DNA from: Diphasiastrum complanatum
Taxonomy: Eukaryota; Streptophyta; Lycopodiopsida; Lycopodiales; Lycopodiaceae
Reading direction: 5' to 3'
DNA length: 64,000 bases
Assembly (NCBI GenBank): GCA_029204225.1
Contig: CM055111.1
Location: 15,751,207 to 15,815,206, forward strand
The notes under the pieces are model-generated. The model had not been told where the DNA came from and searched no databases. It saw only the letters and a program-made list of their open reading frames with translations. Position numbers and translations under genes: made by a program. This document shows, piece by piece, positions 34,321 through 45,127 of the stretch. Position 1 is the first letter of the stretch, and each line of letters opens with the position of its first letter.

Positions 34321-34970
34321 TGTGAAAGATTCAACTAGTTTCATCACATTTTGCAATATTTTCATATTTGGCATATTGAGGCCAAAACTTGTTTTAGACT
34401 TAGAGGTTGACTTTTCAAAGTTCATTAGTCTAAATTTCTTTTGAATAAACACTTTTTGAAAGTGTGGGAAAGATAGAATGTGAGTTTGAGTAGATTCAAT
34501 TTGAATGAGTTGGGTACATTGAATCTAGACCCAAAATTGGTAGGGTTAGCTTTTTGGTGGGAAAGCCAAGTGGCCAAATAGGGTTTGGACCTGCTATAAA
34601 AGGATGTAACTCGTGGAGAGAGTCATATTCTCTCTTCTCTATATCATTTCATGCTTATACATGGTTCTCTTGGGTTCTACTATCCATTGGTGCACTATCT
34701 TGGTGATTGCTGGCAATTCTATGTGTAGAATGATCTATATTTGTTATTTTTGGATCCACACATGTGAAATACAGTAGCTTGCTTGTTTTGTACGGACAAA
34801 AATAGTACATAATCATTTCATTCAAGTTTGATTAAGTTCTATTAGTGTTTGCATATCAAATTGTGTGTAGATGCTGATTTTTCTACATTGGTGAAATTGG
34901 TAGTGTATTTCTCTTTCTAACCAAAGATCATTCAAGTAGATTGGATCTTAAGGATCTAAAATCTTTCACA
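34321..34970 (+). mobile_element. Element E LTR 1
   Basis: 650 bp beginning TGTGAAAGATT and ending AATCTTTCACA, perfect short inverted ends. TATA-like CTATAAAAGG at 34594-34603. Followed by the primer-binding-site-like TGCTATCAGAGC at 34971. Confidence 0.95.
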
Positions 34971-35191
34971 TGCTATCAGAGCTTGTGTTTCAGGTTATGA
35001 AGGAGAAAATCAGATCTATCAATGATTTGGTGAAGATATCAAGTCTAGAGCATGCTAGAGAGGATTCTACACCAAAATCGGATTTTTTGCTTTTGTAGAT
35101 TGGATCTTTTGTAGATCAAAACACTAAATAGGTCAATGTACTTCACTTGGAATATTATCAAAGTCTATGCTAAAACTAGTTGAAGAGGGAG
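34971..35191 (+). mobile_element. Internally deleted element E interior (about 221 bp)
   Basis: Begins with the same leader as the long interior (TGCTATCAGAGCTTGTG onward, as at 35842) up to AACACTAAATAGGTCAAT, then switches to the 3' end of the interior (CACTTGGAxTATTATCAAAG, as at 40513) and the polypurine tract GAAGAGGGAG. The switch falls at a shared ACTT. All coding sequence is missing. Confidence 0.92.
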
Positions 35192-35841
35192 TGTGAAAGA
35201 TTCAACTAGTTTCATCACATTTTGCAATATTTCCATATTTGGTATATTGAGGCCAAAACTTGTTTTAGACTTAGAGGTTGACTTTTCAAAGTTCATTAGT
35301 CTAAATTTCTTTTGAATAAACACTTTTTGAAAGTGTGGGAAAGATAGAATGTGAGTTTGAGTAGATTCAATTTGAATAAGTTGGGTACATTGAATCTAGA
35401 CCCAAAATTGGTAGTATTAGCATTTTGGTGGGAAAGCCAAGTGGCCAAATAGGGTTTGGACCTGTTATAAAAGGATGTAACTCGTGGAGAGAGTCATCTT
35501 CTCTCTTCTCTATCTCATTTCATGCTTATACATGGTTCTCTTGGGTTCTACTATCCATTGGTGCACTATCTTGGTGATTGCTTGCAATTCTATGTGTAGA
35601 ATGATCTATATTTGTTATTTTTGGATCCACACGTGTGAAATACAGTAGCTTGCTGGTTTTGTATGGACAAAAACAATACATAATCATTTCATTCAAGTTT
35701 TATCAAGTTCTATTAGTGTTTGCATCTCAAATTGTGTGTAGATGCTGATTTTTCTACATTGGTGAAATTGGTAGTGTATTTCTCTTTCTAACCAAAGATC
35801 ATTCAAGTAGATTGGATCTTAAGGATCTGAAATCTTTCACA
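35192..35841 (+). mobile_element. Element E LTR 2 (shared)
   Basis: 650 bp, same termini as LTR 1, with a few substitutions. It serves as the 3' LTR of the deleted interior and, followed by TGCTATCAGAGC at 35842, as the 5' LTR of the long interior. Confidence 0.95.
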
Positions 35842-36440
35842 TGCTATCAGAGCTTGTGTTTCAGGTTATGAAGGAGGAAATCAGATCTATCAATGATTTG
35901 GTGAAGATATCAAGTCTAGAGCATCCTAGAGAGGATTCTACACCAAAATCGGATTTTTTGCTTTTGTAGATTGGATCTTTTGTAGATCAAAACACTAAAT
36001 AGGTCAATATACTTGTTCAATTCCATTTTTTGAGTTCACATGCTGGATTTGGCCGATTTTTGGATCATTGGTTCAGTCTAAGTGGTGGCTTATAGATTGC
36101 ATATCAAATTTTCAGCATTTGCATGTAGATTTGGAATAGTCAATTTTTTGTGATTTTGTCAAAACCCTAATTTTGATTGGATCTCTAGATAGTGAGGTTG
36201 CTGGACTTCATTTGAGTGTGTTTCAATCTTAGGAAGTGGCAAAAGTCATTAGATTGAGGATAGATCATAGGTTGATCAAGATTCCATGATTCTATGTGTG
36301 ATTTGCTTGGATAAGTGCTAGAAGAGAATTTGTGAGATAGTTTCAAATCTTGGTGATTTCTTTTGAAAGCATTTGTTGTTGTTCAAAGGAGTGCTTTGTG
36401 CATTGAAACAGGTTGAAAGAGAAGATCAGGTCATTGCTAC
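35842..36440 (+). other. Element E leader with primer binding site
   Basis: TGCTATCAGAGC at 35842-35853 differs by one base from the usual plant copia site TGGTATCAGAGC. The untranslated leader runs to the Gag ATG at 36441; its first 160 bp are repeated at 34971. Confidence 0.8.
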
Positions 36441-37256
36441 ATGGCAACCTCAATTGGAGTCATGTTGGAAGCCAATGATAGGCTTACCTCAAGTAACTAT
36501 TCATTATGGAAAGTGAGGATGGAGTCACTTCTTGAGATGAATGATGTTTTGGATATTGTTGTAGGTTTGGAGGAGAGACCAGCAACACAACAAGATCAGT
36601 TGAGGTATGACAAGAGGGCCAAGAAGGCTCTACACATGATAAAGATGAATGTTACCAATGAACTTCTCAAGGAAGTTGGTAAGTGCACATCATCTTTGGA
36701 AGCTTGGAATTCATTGAAGAAGCTTTATGAATCCAAGTCTACTTCTAGAGTGTTGAATCTAAGAAGGCAAATCTTTTCTTGTTTGCAAAAGAATGAAGAA
36801 ATTTTAAGTACTTTTGTTTTGAGAATGAAAGCATTGAATGATGAGCTAGCTTGCATAGATGAAAGCATTAAGGAAGGAGAGCTTATTCAAGTGATTCTTA
36901 ATGGCTTGTTGGATGCTCATGCTAACATTGTTCAAAGTATTGCTATTCAAAAGACTTTGCCAAGTTTGATGGATCTTCAAGATATCTTGATCAATGAGGA
37001 ATATAGGCTTCAAGCAAGAGGTGGACCTACATCGACACTTCAAGAGGATGCTATGTTCACAAAGGGCAAATTCAAGGGCAAAACCAAAAGCAAGTGGTCT
37101 AAAGGGCAAGATCAAGTGGATGCTTCTTCAAGTGGCAAAAAGAAGGATAGATCAAAGCTCAAGTGCTTCTATTGTGGCATCAAAGGACACTTTGCAAGTG
37201 AGTGCTACAAGAAGAAGAGAGATCATGGAGACAAACAAGGTAAATCTTACTCTTGA
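36441..37256 (+). CDS. gag: Copia Gag polyprotein of element E
   Basis: A 271-codon frame from ATG to TGA. Residues 1-200 form the UBN2-type capsid (NYSLWKVRMESLLEMNDVLD, then LKKLYESKSTSRVLNLRRQI). A basic linker (GKFKGKTKSKWSKG) precedes one CCHC knuckle, CFYCGIKGHFASEC, with correct CX2CX4HX4C spacing near residue 245. Gag packages element RNA into cytoplasmic particles. The protease/integrase frame is shifted by one base and stays open over the last 260 nt of gag; since plant copia elements normally carry Gag and Pol in one frame, a recent single-base indel is the simplest reading. Confidence 0.88.
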   Translation: MATSIGVMLEANDRLTSSNYSLWKVRMESLLEMNDVLDIVVGLEERPATQQDQLRYDKRAKKALHMIKMNVTNELLKEVGKCTSSLEAWNSLKKLYESKSTSRVLNLRRQIFSCLQKNEEILSTFVLRMKALNDELACIDESIKEGELIQVILNGLLDAHANIVQSIAIQKTLPSLMDLQDILINEEYRLQARGGPTSTLQEDAMFTKGKFKGKTKSKWSKGQDQVDASSSGKKKDRSKLKCFYCGIKGHFASECYKKKRDHGDKQGKSYS

Positions 37257-38920
37257 TGAGGATGGTTTGGATGTGCAAGATGCAAATGATGATGCTTTTG
37301 TGATGTCTTTATGTATGCTTGCTAATGATGGAGATCTAGATCCTTGGTGGATTGATAGTGGAGCAAGTTCACACATGACCTTTCACAAAGAGTACTTCAC
37401 TTCTTTGTTGGCATATGGAGATGACAAGAGGGTGATCTACACGGGCAATGATGGTGAGTGTGCAATCAAAGGGATTGGCACAATTCCTATTTCTCTCTCT
37501 ACAAATAGGAATGTTCGTTTGGAGGATGTCTTGTTTATTCCATCTATTACCAAGAATTTGTTTAGTGTGAGTCAAATGCTAAGTAAGGGCCTCAAGGTGG
37601 AGTTTGATGGAGATGCTTGTTTGATCAAAAGGAAGGATGTCTTGATTGGAAAAGGTTAAAGACAAGGGAAGTTGTTCAAACTTGATGCTTGTGTTATTGC
37701 TAACCAAGTTGGATGTGTTGCAAGGGAGCAAATTTCTAATCAAGAGGTTTGGCACAAAAGGATGGGACACCTCAACTTCAAGTCATTGGAGGTATGGCAA
37801 GGAAGAAGGTTGTGATTGGTCTTCCAAGTTTCTTAAGTAATGACAAGCATGTTTGTGAGTCTTGTGTTTTGTCTAAGTCACATAGACTACCTTATAAGAT
37901 CTATTTCTAGATCTGCAAAGCCTTTTCAACTTGTACATTCGGATATTCATGGATTTACTACAATTAGCAATAGTGGAGCTAAGATGTATGAAACATTCAT
38001 TGATGATTTTAGTAGATTTTGTTGGATCTATCTACTAAAGAGCAAGGATGAAGTGTATGATGTCTTTGTCAAGTTCAAGAATGCAAGGGAGAACCAATTG
38101 TCCACAAAGATCAAGTGCTTGAGAGGTGACAATGGTGGTGAGTACATATCTAACAAGTTCAAGGCCTTTTGTGATGAGCATGGGATCAAGAGGGAGTATA
38201 CAACATCAAGAACCCCACAACAAAATGGAGTGGCTGAAAGGAAGAATAGAACTTTATGTGAAAGTGCTAAAGCTACGAGGTTAAGTGCTAATCTTGACAA
38301 ACCATTTTGGGATCAAGCTTTGTTGTGTGCCAATTTTTTGTGCAATAGGTGGCCGAGTGCTATTTTGGATGGAAGGACACCTTTTGAGATGCAATTCAAG
38401 AGGAGGCTGAGTGTCAACTTTCTAAGAACCTTTGGATGCACATGCTATGTCAACATTACTCTTGATGATAGGACCAAGGAGGATCCATCTTCAAGAAGAG
38501 GTATTTTTGTTGGATATAGTGAGGTGAGTAAAGCCTACAAGGTTTACATTCCTTCTACCAACAAAGTGATTGTTGGTAGAGATGTCATTTTTTATGAGGG
38601 AAACATTCCAAAGGTGTCTTCAAGTATGATTGATGGTAAAGTTGATGGTTCTAACATTTTTGATGTTGATGAGAAGGATCCTACTTTGGATGGTGGTGAT
38701 GATGGACCTTCATCAAGTCAAAAGCCAAGGAGAACATCAAGAGAAAGACAAGTACCTTCAAGGCTCACATATGATCAAAAGGGTAAGAAAGTAGTTTCTG
38801 GAAATTATGTTGCTTTCCTAACCTCTTTGGATGAGCCTACAAGTGTAGATCAAGCAAGGAAAGAAGTGGAGTGGATCCAACCAATGGATCTTGAGTATCA
38901 ATCTCTTATGAAGATTGGAA
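37230..38920 (+). pseudogene. Copia protease and integrase of element E
   Basis: Plus strand. Protease DSGASSHMT (about 37357) is intact, followed by LSVSQMLSKGLKVEF-like sequence to 37659. Two frameshifts disturb the pre-integrase domain (37660-37840, WHKRMGHLNFKSLE in an alternative frame). From about 37910 a long frame carries the integrase: LVHSDIHG, RGDNGGEYISNKF and TPQQNGVAERKNRTLCESAK hold the D, D and E residues; GRTPFEMQFKRR and RRGIFVGYSEVSKAYKVYIP form the C-terminal part. The RT starts (WIQPMDLEYQSLMKIGTS) and is broken off at about 38920, where unrelated sequence begins. Confidence 0.9.
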
Positions 38921-39989
38921 CATCTTTTGGAAGATCTTCTTATGTACATGGAGCTATGCAAGTGGATAGATGTTATCTTGCTGTAAAATCAAGTAATGGA
39001 TCAGGAAAACAAAGTTTGTTCAATGACTTTGATGGTCAAGTTGAAGATCAATAAATTGATCTCAAAGCGCTTCAACTAGTCAAAAGAGAAGTTGGCAATT
39101 TGGAGCTAGTCAAGAGCATCAAAGGAGAGGTAATTGGCAAGGGTGTTATGGATCTGTTTTTGCAGCATATTGAAGACTCAAGTAAGGTCAAGGGAGCAGC
39201 AAGGAAGTGTTGTTCAAGTTTACTTTACTTGTTCTATCCATTGTTTGAGCAATTTCATGTGGATGTGTTCAAATTGTCAAGATATGGTAAAACTAGCTAC
39301 ATTGGTGAGCATTGTTTTGATGTTGGATTTGTACTAGCATTCTTGGCTGATTTTGCTGATGGAAATGAAGCTATTGAAGGTTCATTATGTCACTCATCCA
39401 TGGCTAAGTTCTCAAGTGTTGAGCTACTTGGTGCCAATACTTGGAGATTGTCAATTTTTGGTGAATTCATGGTCATTTTCTTGTGTCAAGTAGATCTTGA
39501 AGATGGACTAGTGCAAACTACTTGGTTTATGGAGTCATGTGGTGCTAGATTTGCATCATTAATGTACTCACCTACTCATGGATTTCCAAGGTTTGATGGT
39601 TTCTTGTGGCAAGATGGAGATGGAGGCTCATTCATGGAGTATCATGGTGGATACATGGCAACAAAGGACAAAGGAGGAGACATGCAAGCAAAAGTTGATC
39701 ACTCACATTTATTGTTTGTTTGCTGTATTTTTTCAGAGAGTTGAAAGCTGGAAGCATGGTGGAATCATTTCATTTACATTCTATTTGATTCTTCTTGTTC
39801 TAGTCACATTTTTACATGTAAAATTGATGTAAGAAATAGTGAAGCATCCCAAGTGGACACTATTCTCTATATCAATTATGGTTGTTTCTATTTTGAGCAT
39901 TACATGATCATTGAAAGGAGATCTATTCTTAGGAAGAAGATCATTATTATGATGGATCAAAGTTCTATTGGCAAAAACTATGCTAGGAG
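38921..39989 (+). other. Non-retroviral segment replacing reverse transcriptase in element E
   Basis: About 1.07 kb between the RT N-terminus and the RNase H connection (HWKLGKRVLRYIIGT begins near 39990). No RT motif can be read in any plus-strand frame. It holds an open frame (listed separately). Flanking retroviral homology is sharp on both sides, so this looks like capture of foreign sequence with loss of RT, or a very diverged filler. Confidence 0.75.
39148..39744 (+). CDS. Hypothetical protein captured in element E (198 aa)
   Basis: Open from ATG 39148 to TGA 39744; the frame is open further upstream from about 39058. The product (MDLFLQHIEDSS start; hydrophobic FVLAFLADF and MVIFLCQVDL stretches; Gly/Asp/Met-rich SFMEYHGGYMATKDKGGD near the end) matches no family I know. 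Codon use is AT-rich like the surroundings. Nearly 200 codons free of stops in such AT-rich DNA is notable but not proof of coding. Confidence 0.35.
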   Translation: MDLFLQHIEDSSKVKGAARKCCSSLLYLFYPLFEQFHVDVFKLSRYGKTSYIGEHCFDVGFVLAFLADFADGNEAIEGSLCHSSMAKFSSVELLGANTWRLSIFGEFMVIFLCQVDLEDGLVQTTWFMESCGARFASLMYSPTHGFPRFDGFLWQDGDGGSFMEYHGGYMATKDKGGDMQAKVDHSHLLFVCCIFSES

Positions 39990-40510
39990 CATTGGAAGCT
40001 AGGAAAGCGAGTTTTGAGGTACATCATTGGAACTCGAGATTTTGGCATATTGTATGAGGGATCATCACCTAATCTTTTTGGATTTTCAGATTTGGACTAT
40101 GCTGAGATGTAATGGATAGGAAATCCATTAGTTCTTATTGTATTTTCATAGGTGATGGAGCTATATCATGGATGTCAAAGAAACAAGCCACTATCTCATT
40201 GTCATCTAGTGAGGCCGAGTACAAAGCTCTTACACATTGCACAAAGGAGATGGTATGGATCAAGAGGATGATCAAGGATCTTCACTTGCTGGATTTTTCA
40301 GAGAGCCCAATCATCTTTTGTGACAATCAATCAGCCCAAAGAATGGCATCCAATCCTATCTTTCATGCTAGGAGCAAGCATATTGAGATACAATATCATT
40401 TTGTGAGGGAGCGAGTCATTGCAAAGGAGGTGGAGCTTCAACATGTGTCTTCAAGGGAATATGTAGCTGATATCTTTACCAAATCATTGGGACTTGTTCA
40501 TGAAGCATAG
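39990..40510 (+). pseudogene. Copia RNase H of element E
   Basis: HWKLGKRVLRYIIGTRDFGI begins near 39990; a frameshift near 40110 separates it from the long frame 40112-40510 (ISSYCIFIGDGAISWMSKKQ, SLSSSEAEYKALTHC, CDNQSAQRMASNPIFHARSK, HIEIQYHFVRERVI, VADIFTKSLG). The catalytic acidic positions around EAEY and CDN are present. It ends with TAG about 50 bp before the polypurine tract of LTR 3. Confidence 0.92.
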
Positions 40511-40563
40511 GACTTCACTTGGAGTATTATCAAAGTCTATGCTAAAACTAGTTGAAGAGGGAG

Positions 40564-41195
40564 TGTGAAAGATTCAACTAGTTTCATCACATTTTGCAAT
40601 ATTTCCATATTTGGCATATTGAGGCCAGAACTTGTTTTAGACTTAGAGGTTGACTTTTCAAAGTTCATTAGTCTAAATTTCTTTTGAATAAACACTTTTT
40701 GAAAGTGTGGGAAAGATAGAATGCGAGTTTGAGTAGATTCAATTTGAATAAGTTGGGTACATTGAATCTAGACCCAAAATTGGTAGGGTTAGCATTTTGG
40801 TGGGAAAGCCAAGTGGCCAAATAGGGTTTGGACTTGCTATAAAAGGATGTAACTCATGGAGAGAGTCATCTTCTCTCTTCTCTATCTCATTTCATGCTTA
40901 TACATGGTTCTCTTGGGTTCTACTATCCATTGGTGCACTATCTTGGTGATTGCTTGCAATTCTATGTGTAGAATGATCTATATTTGCTATTTTTGGATCC
41001 ACACGTGTGAAATACAGTAGCTTGCTGGTTTTGTACGGACAGCAACAGTACATAATAATTTCATTCAAGTTTGATCAAGTTCTTTTAGTGTTTACATCTC
41101 AAATTGTGTGTAGATGCCGATTTTTCTACATTGGTGAAATTGGTAGTGTTTTTCTCTTTCTAACCAAAGATCATTCAAGTAGATTGGATCTTAAG
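40564..41195 (+). mobile_element. Element E LTR 3, lacking its last bases
   Basis: Begins TGTGAAAG after the polypurine tract GAAGAGGGAG and matches LTRs 1 and 2 up to GGATCTTAAG. The terminal GATCTGAAATCTTTCACA present in LTR 2 is missing and the target duplication GATAC follows directly, consistent with an 18-bp deletion between two GAT copies. Confidence 0.93.
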
Positions 41196-41577
41196 GATAC
41201 TTCAATGGAGCAAATTGTAAAATATCCTAATAAAGGTGATGAAACATCCTTCGAGGACATCACACTTTTTAGGAATCTTGTAGGCTCCTTGATTTGGCTT
41301 ACCATTACTAGGCCCAATCTAAGTTTTTGTGTGCACAAATTGAGTCAATTTATGCAACCTCCTAAGATCCATCATTGGAAGATGGCCAAGAGGATTCTAA
41401 GATATGTATCTTCATCTTGTGATTATGGTCTACTTTATAAAAGTGAAGATCTATCCATAGTTGGCCACTCGGATTCGGACTTTGCAAGTGACAAGATGGA
41501 TTGAAAGTCTATTAGTGCATACACTATCTTTCTTGGAGGCAATCTAATATCTTGGCCTTCCAAAAATCAAGATACAT
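41196..41577 (+). pseudogene. Copia RT/RNase H fragment of element D, right of the nested insertion
   Basis: Continues element D after the E insertion: MEQIVKYPNKGDETSFEDIT, GSLIWLTITRPNLSFCVHKL and HHWKMAKRILRYVSSSCDYG, nearly identical to element G at 62359-62740. CGA to TGA at the DRKSIS position (about 41502) gives a stop. Homology ends near 41577 (AATCAAGATAC), with no RNase H tail and no 3' LTR. Confidence 0.9.
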
Positions 41578-43728
41578 GAAGTTTTTACCTATGCATCTTG
41601 TGATGCTAAGAAAACGCATCTTGGTTTTCAAGGGGGCTTGATGGACCAACTATTCATAGAATTGCTATTGATAACTCTACACATTCATACATAGATTCAC
41701 CTAGAATAGAGTCCCAAGCATGGACCAACTATTCATAGAATTGTTATTGATAACTCTACACATGCATACAATATCTCATACCTTGTCTAAACTCCATTTA
41801 GTGTGTTATGGGCCTCACAAGGATATTAGTTACTTTCGGGTCACATCCAGTATGACATGGCATAACTAACAGCTTGATTTACTGGAGTACCGTGTATCCA
41901 AGACTAGGAGTATACTGAATCCTACTTACTCGCCATGGACATAACATTCTTCCCTCGTTAACTGCTTCTATCCTTAGAAGCTCTCTAAACAGCAAAGATT
42001 TAGAGCTCTCTAATTATCCTTAGTCAAACTTTCACATCAAACAAGTACTCAGAGATAATCCTATTTCCCAAGTGATAATCTCTGCACTGGAGTACAACTC
42101 GGGTTTGAAAAGTACACTAAGCGATAAATTTTTCATCTGGGTTACATTCACCACAAGTTAGTAACATCACCTTCATGTAAAATTACATGAAACACTGGGT
42201 GAAATAACCTAACTTAAGAGATTAAAGTTTAAAAAATAATAAAATAATTATATTTATAGTTTGAAATTATCCACAACTCTGATAGATAATTTATTAATCT
42301 TTCAAGTACAAATATCCTTAGAATTCAAATTCTAAGATATGATATTTCATTCAATTAGAATCTATAGGAGAATCATTAAGGTATAGAATGATTAAAACTC
42401 AACTCTAAGTATCACATATACTCTTTTGAGTTACATGCTCTCGTTTCTAGCACCAAATACAAGAAAATAACATTCATTCATCTTAATAGATTTGACTTTT
42501 TTTTTTGTTAAGCAACTAGCCAGTTGTAGTCAACAACTCTATCCATACACCCCCACTGTGATTTGTGGTCATATTTTAACAGCAAGCACCATTTCGATTT
42601 AATGAATTCAGAAATGCTTTATCTTGAAGTGTTTATGTGTTTTAAAAATAATTCAATTTTGTTTGTTTTTCTTTCAACTTGAGCACATCTCAAGTTTTCA
42701 ATTGCACCATTGAATAATTTTTAGCTAGTTTTATATTGCAATTTACAATGAATGAAGTTTTTGGTGGATGTTATTATGTTCTCTTTTCTAAAATCGCACT
42801 AGATAAATTTCTCTTTTATATATGGACATTGTGAAATTTTTAAGAAATTGATGCATTTGCCATATGTAATTGCTATATGTTTTACTAAAATAGTAATCAT
42901 ATTGTAACAACAAATCATGTTTATATCACGAGTCAAAGTATAATAAAAATCGTGTACACACATCTTTACCCTCAAGTAAAGAAACCAACAATTATAATTG
43001 ACTACTTGATTTCATTTAATTATGTTACAAACTTTTATTGAGTTGCAATATGTTCACAATAGGTTTTGAGGTGCATGTGATAACCTTCATGATTATTTGG
43101 ATTTAATTTCTCATTTGATTGTGATTGTACAATTATAAATGTATAATTTTAATAGCTAGAACATAAACAAAAGACAAAATTGTTAATGTATGTGCAAGGT
43201 ATTGGCTTTTGTTGTGATTGTATAATTATGAATGTATATTATTAATAGTTGAAACACAAACAAAAAACAAAATTGATAACATATGTGCAATGTATTTGGA
43301 TTTTGTTGTAACTAACGCATGATTTACACAGTACTTGATAGTAGTTAAACATGTACAAATAAAAATATGCACAAGGCTCTATATTGTGAACCACCACTGC
43401 CATATTTCATTGGGTATAACATATTTGAGAGTGCAACATGAACAATGACTACTACAAGCATAACCTATGAATTTTTAATCTATGTAATTATCAATGAACA
43501 AGCCTTAAGTATGATTTTATAATATAAAAATAATCAATTCAATTTACATCCAATTTTGAAATTCAAGAAAATCAAACATAAAACTTGATATCCAATAAAT
43601 AATTAAAAACCATCATATTGATAGAAATAAGATACACACATGAACATTAAGCTTATGAAAGATAAAATTTAAAATATATCATTTGAATAATGAATGTACA
43701 AAATGGATTGTATGAGATTTGAACATTT
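41578..43728. other. AT-rich gene-free stretch with two small tandem duplications
   Basis: No coding motif. GGACCAACTATTCATAGAAT and the 30 bp after it occur at about 41643 and 41720 (offset about 77 bp). A unit of about 93 bp starting TGTGATTGTA(C/T)AATTAT occurs at 43120 and 43213. The right edge is the 3' side of the minus-strand FCP1-like pseudogene. Confidence 0.6.
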
Positions 43729-44667
43729 TTAAAGTCTTTTGCATTTTTCCAATGGGCGCAAATATCTCTTTGCAGCAGTTCCAGTCGTGTAAGGTTTACA
43801 ATAGCCAAGCTCTATTGCTTTTAGGCTAGCTTCCATGTCACTCATACTTTGTATTGGTTGCATGTCCTCTAATATTTTCAATTGACTTGATGTCAACTTT
43901 ACAGGTGGATCATGTCTTCGTCTTTTTTGTTGCTCTCCTTTGAGTACCTGTGAATTGGTAGCCTCAGATGAAACCCGAGTACTTGTACTACTAGGAAACA
44001 TCTTCATAACAGATTGAAAATGTCCATACAAAGGATGACCTTCAGTCACTGGCAGTTGTCCATATCTTGTTGCTTATATGACTGGCTGAACATCAAGAAC
44101 TTGTGTTAATTTGAGAAGATACGAAAAAAGCTTGTTGTTGAGTACATCATCTTCAACTTCTCCTACAAATGGATTGGGAAATATGCAATTTCCGGGATTG
44201 TTAAGACATCCTTTGTATGGACTATCATCTATTAATATAGTAGTTCTTTCATCACAAAAACCTGTGAAATTTGCCCACACCCGAGACAGTGGCTTGAACA
44301 TTGATTCCACATTTGGCTTGTCCGGTCTATATAAACAAGGTGACTATTGCTTGAAACATCTTTCTTGTCTCCAAGTCATAAAAAATGGAAATTGACTTTT
44401 GGCCACATGCTCCATCAATTGAATCCTTGGTAAAATGTTCTTCTCTTTTGCACATGACCACAACCCAATATTAAAATGATTGGAAATTGCACTCAAGAAG
44501 TCAATGCAACCCATGCGCAGTATGATCCTTTCCCACCCAATGTTATAAATCTCTTGGTTGGTTGGACCATTTCCAACAAACTTGCACATCAATAGTCCAT
44601 TGAGATATAGTATCAATGTATGATAGTGCAACTTTTCACCTATGCTTTCACATGACAATTTTTGCAA
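43729..44667 (-). pseudogene. FCP1/NLI-interacting-factor-like HAD phosphatase domain protein
   Basis: One minus-strand frame of about 310 codons interrupted by only two stops (TAG after RCFKQ near 44354, TAA after DVQPVI near 44072). Domain order fits the FCP1-homology HAD fold: LILYLNGLLMCKF (motif 1; the first catalytic Asp of D-x-D/N reads Tyr), FNIGLWSCAKEKN, FMTWRQERC, KPLSRVWANFTGFCDERTTI (motif 3 Lys region), LIDDSPYKGC (motif 4 Asp pair intact), FPNPFVG. A basic, Ser-rich tail follows (GEQQKRRRHDPPVKL). FCP1-type proteins dephosphorylate Ser/Thr-rich substrates such as the RNA polymerase II tail; with Tyr at the nucleophile this copy should be catalytically dead. The 5' part is missing or in another exon. 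It lies about 460 bp downstream of the ParB/methyltransferase gene on the same strand. Confidence 0.8.
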
Positions 44668-45127
44668 AAAAGTTTGTCATTATTTATAAAACTTGAGAAC
44701 TGTATGTTTTTTTCTATTTTATCAAGTTCCACCTCTTGTAAAGTGATCTCTTGTCACAACGTTCACAAAGGAGACTGTTGAAATAAGTCCTACTAAAAAA
44801 ATAGCTGTAATTATTTATTAAGTTTTTACTAATTTTGATTGATAATATAGTGGATATTGAGTATATGAGCATAAGCACATGATTTTAATTTTGGCAGACA
44901 AAAATAAAAACCATGATATAATTCAAAATGAAATCACTAAAAAAATGATATCAAGTGATAAGATTTAATTCATGTACATAGAGGAGTTTTAAATATCTAC
45001 AATTAACTAATTGTTTGATTCCTACCATGGCCATTTGTACACCACAAAACAGCTATTATAAACTATGAAATTATAGGTATCCAAACTTGAGAAATCTATG
45101 TCAATCACCTGTAGAAAGATGACTGTC
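44668..45127. other. Spacer or intron between the FCP1-like and methyltransferase-like pseudogenes
   Basis: AT-rich, short frames only. A CAG|GTGATT donor-like site lies on the minus strand at about 45110, just past the stop of the methyltransferase frame, so transcription through both genes cannot be excluded. Confidence 0.3.

Larger units (their letters stand above)
34321..41195 (+). mobile_element. Copia element E, three-LTR nested insertion in element D
   Basis: Structure is LTR, short deleted interior, LTR, long interior, LTR. The target duplication GATAC is at 34316-34320 and 41196-41200. The flanks on both sides match one continuous stretch of element G around 62345 (CATAGATAC then TxCAATGGAG), proving insertion into element D. 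Confidence 0.92.
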
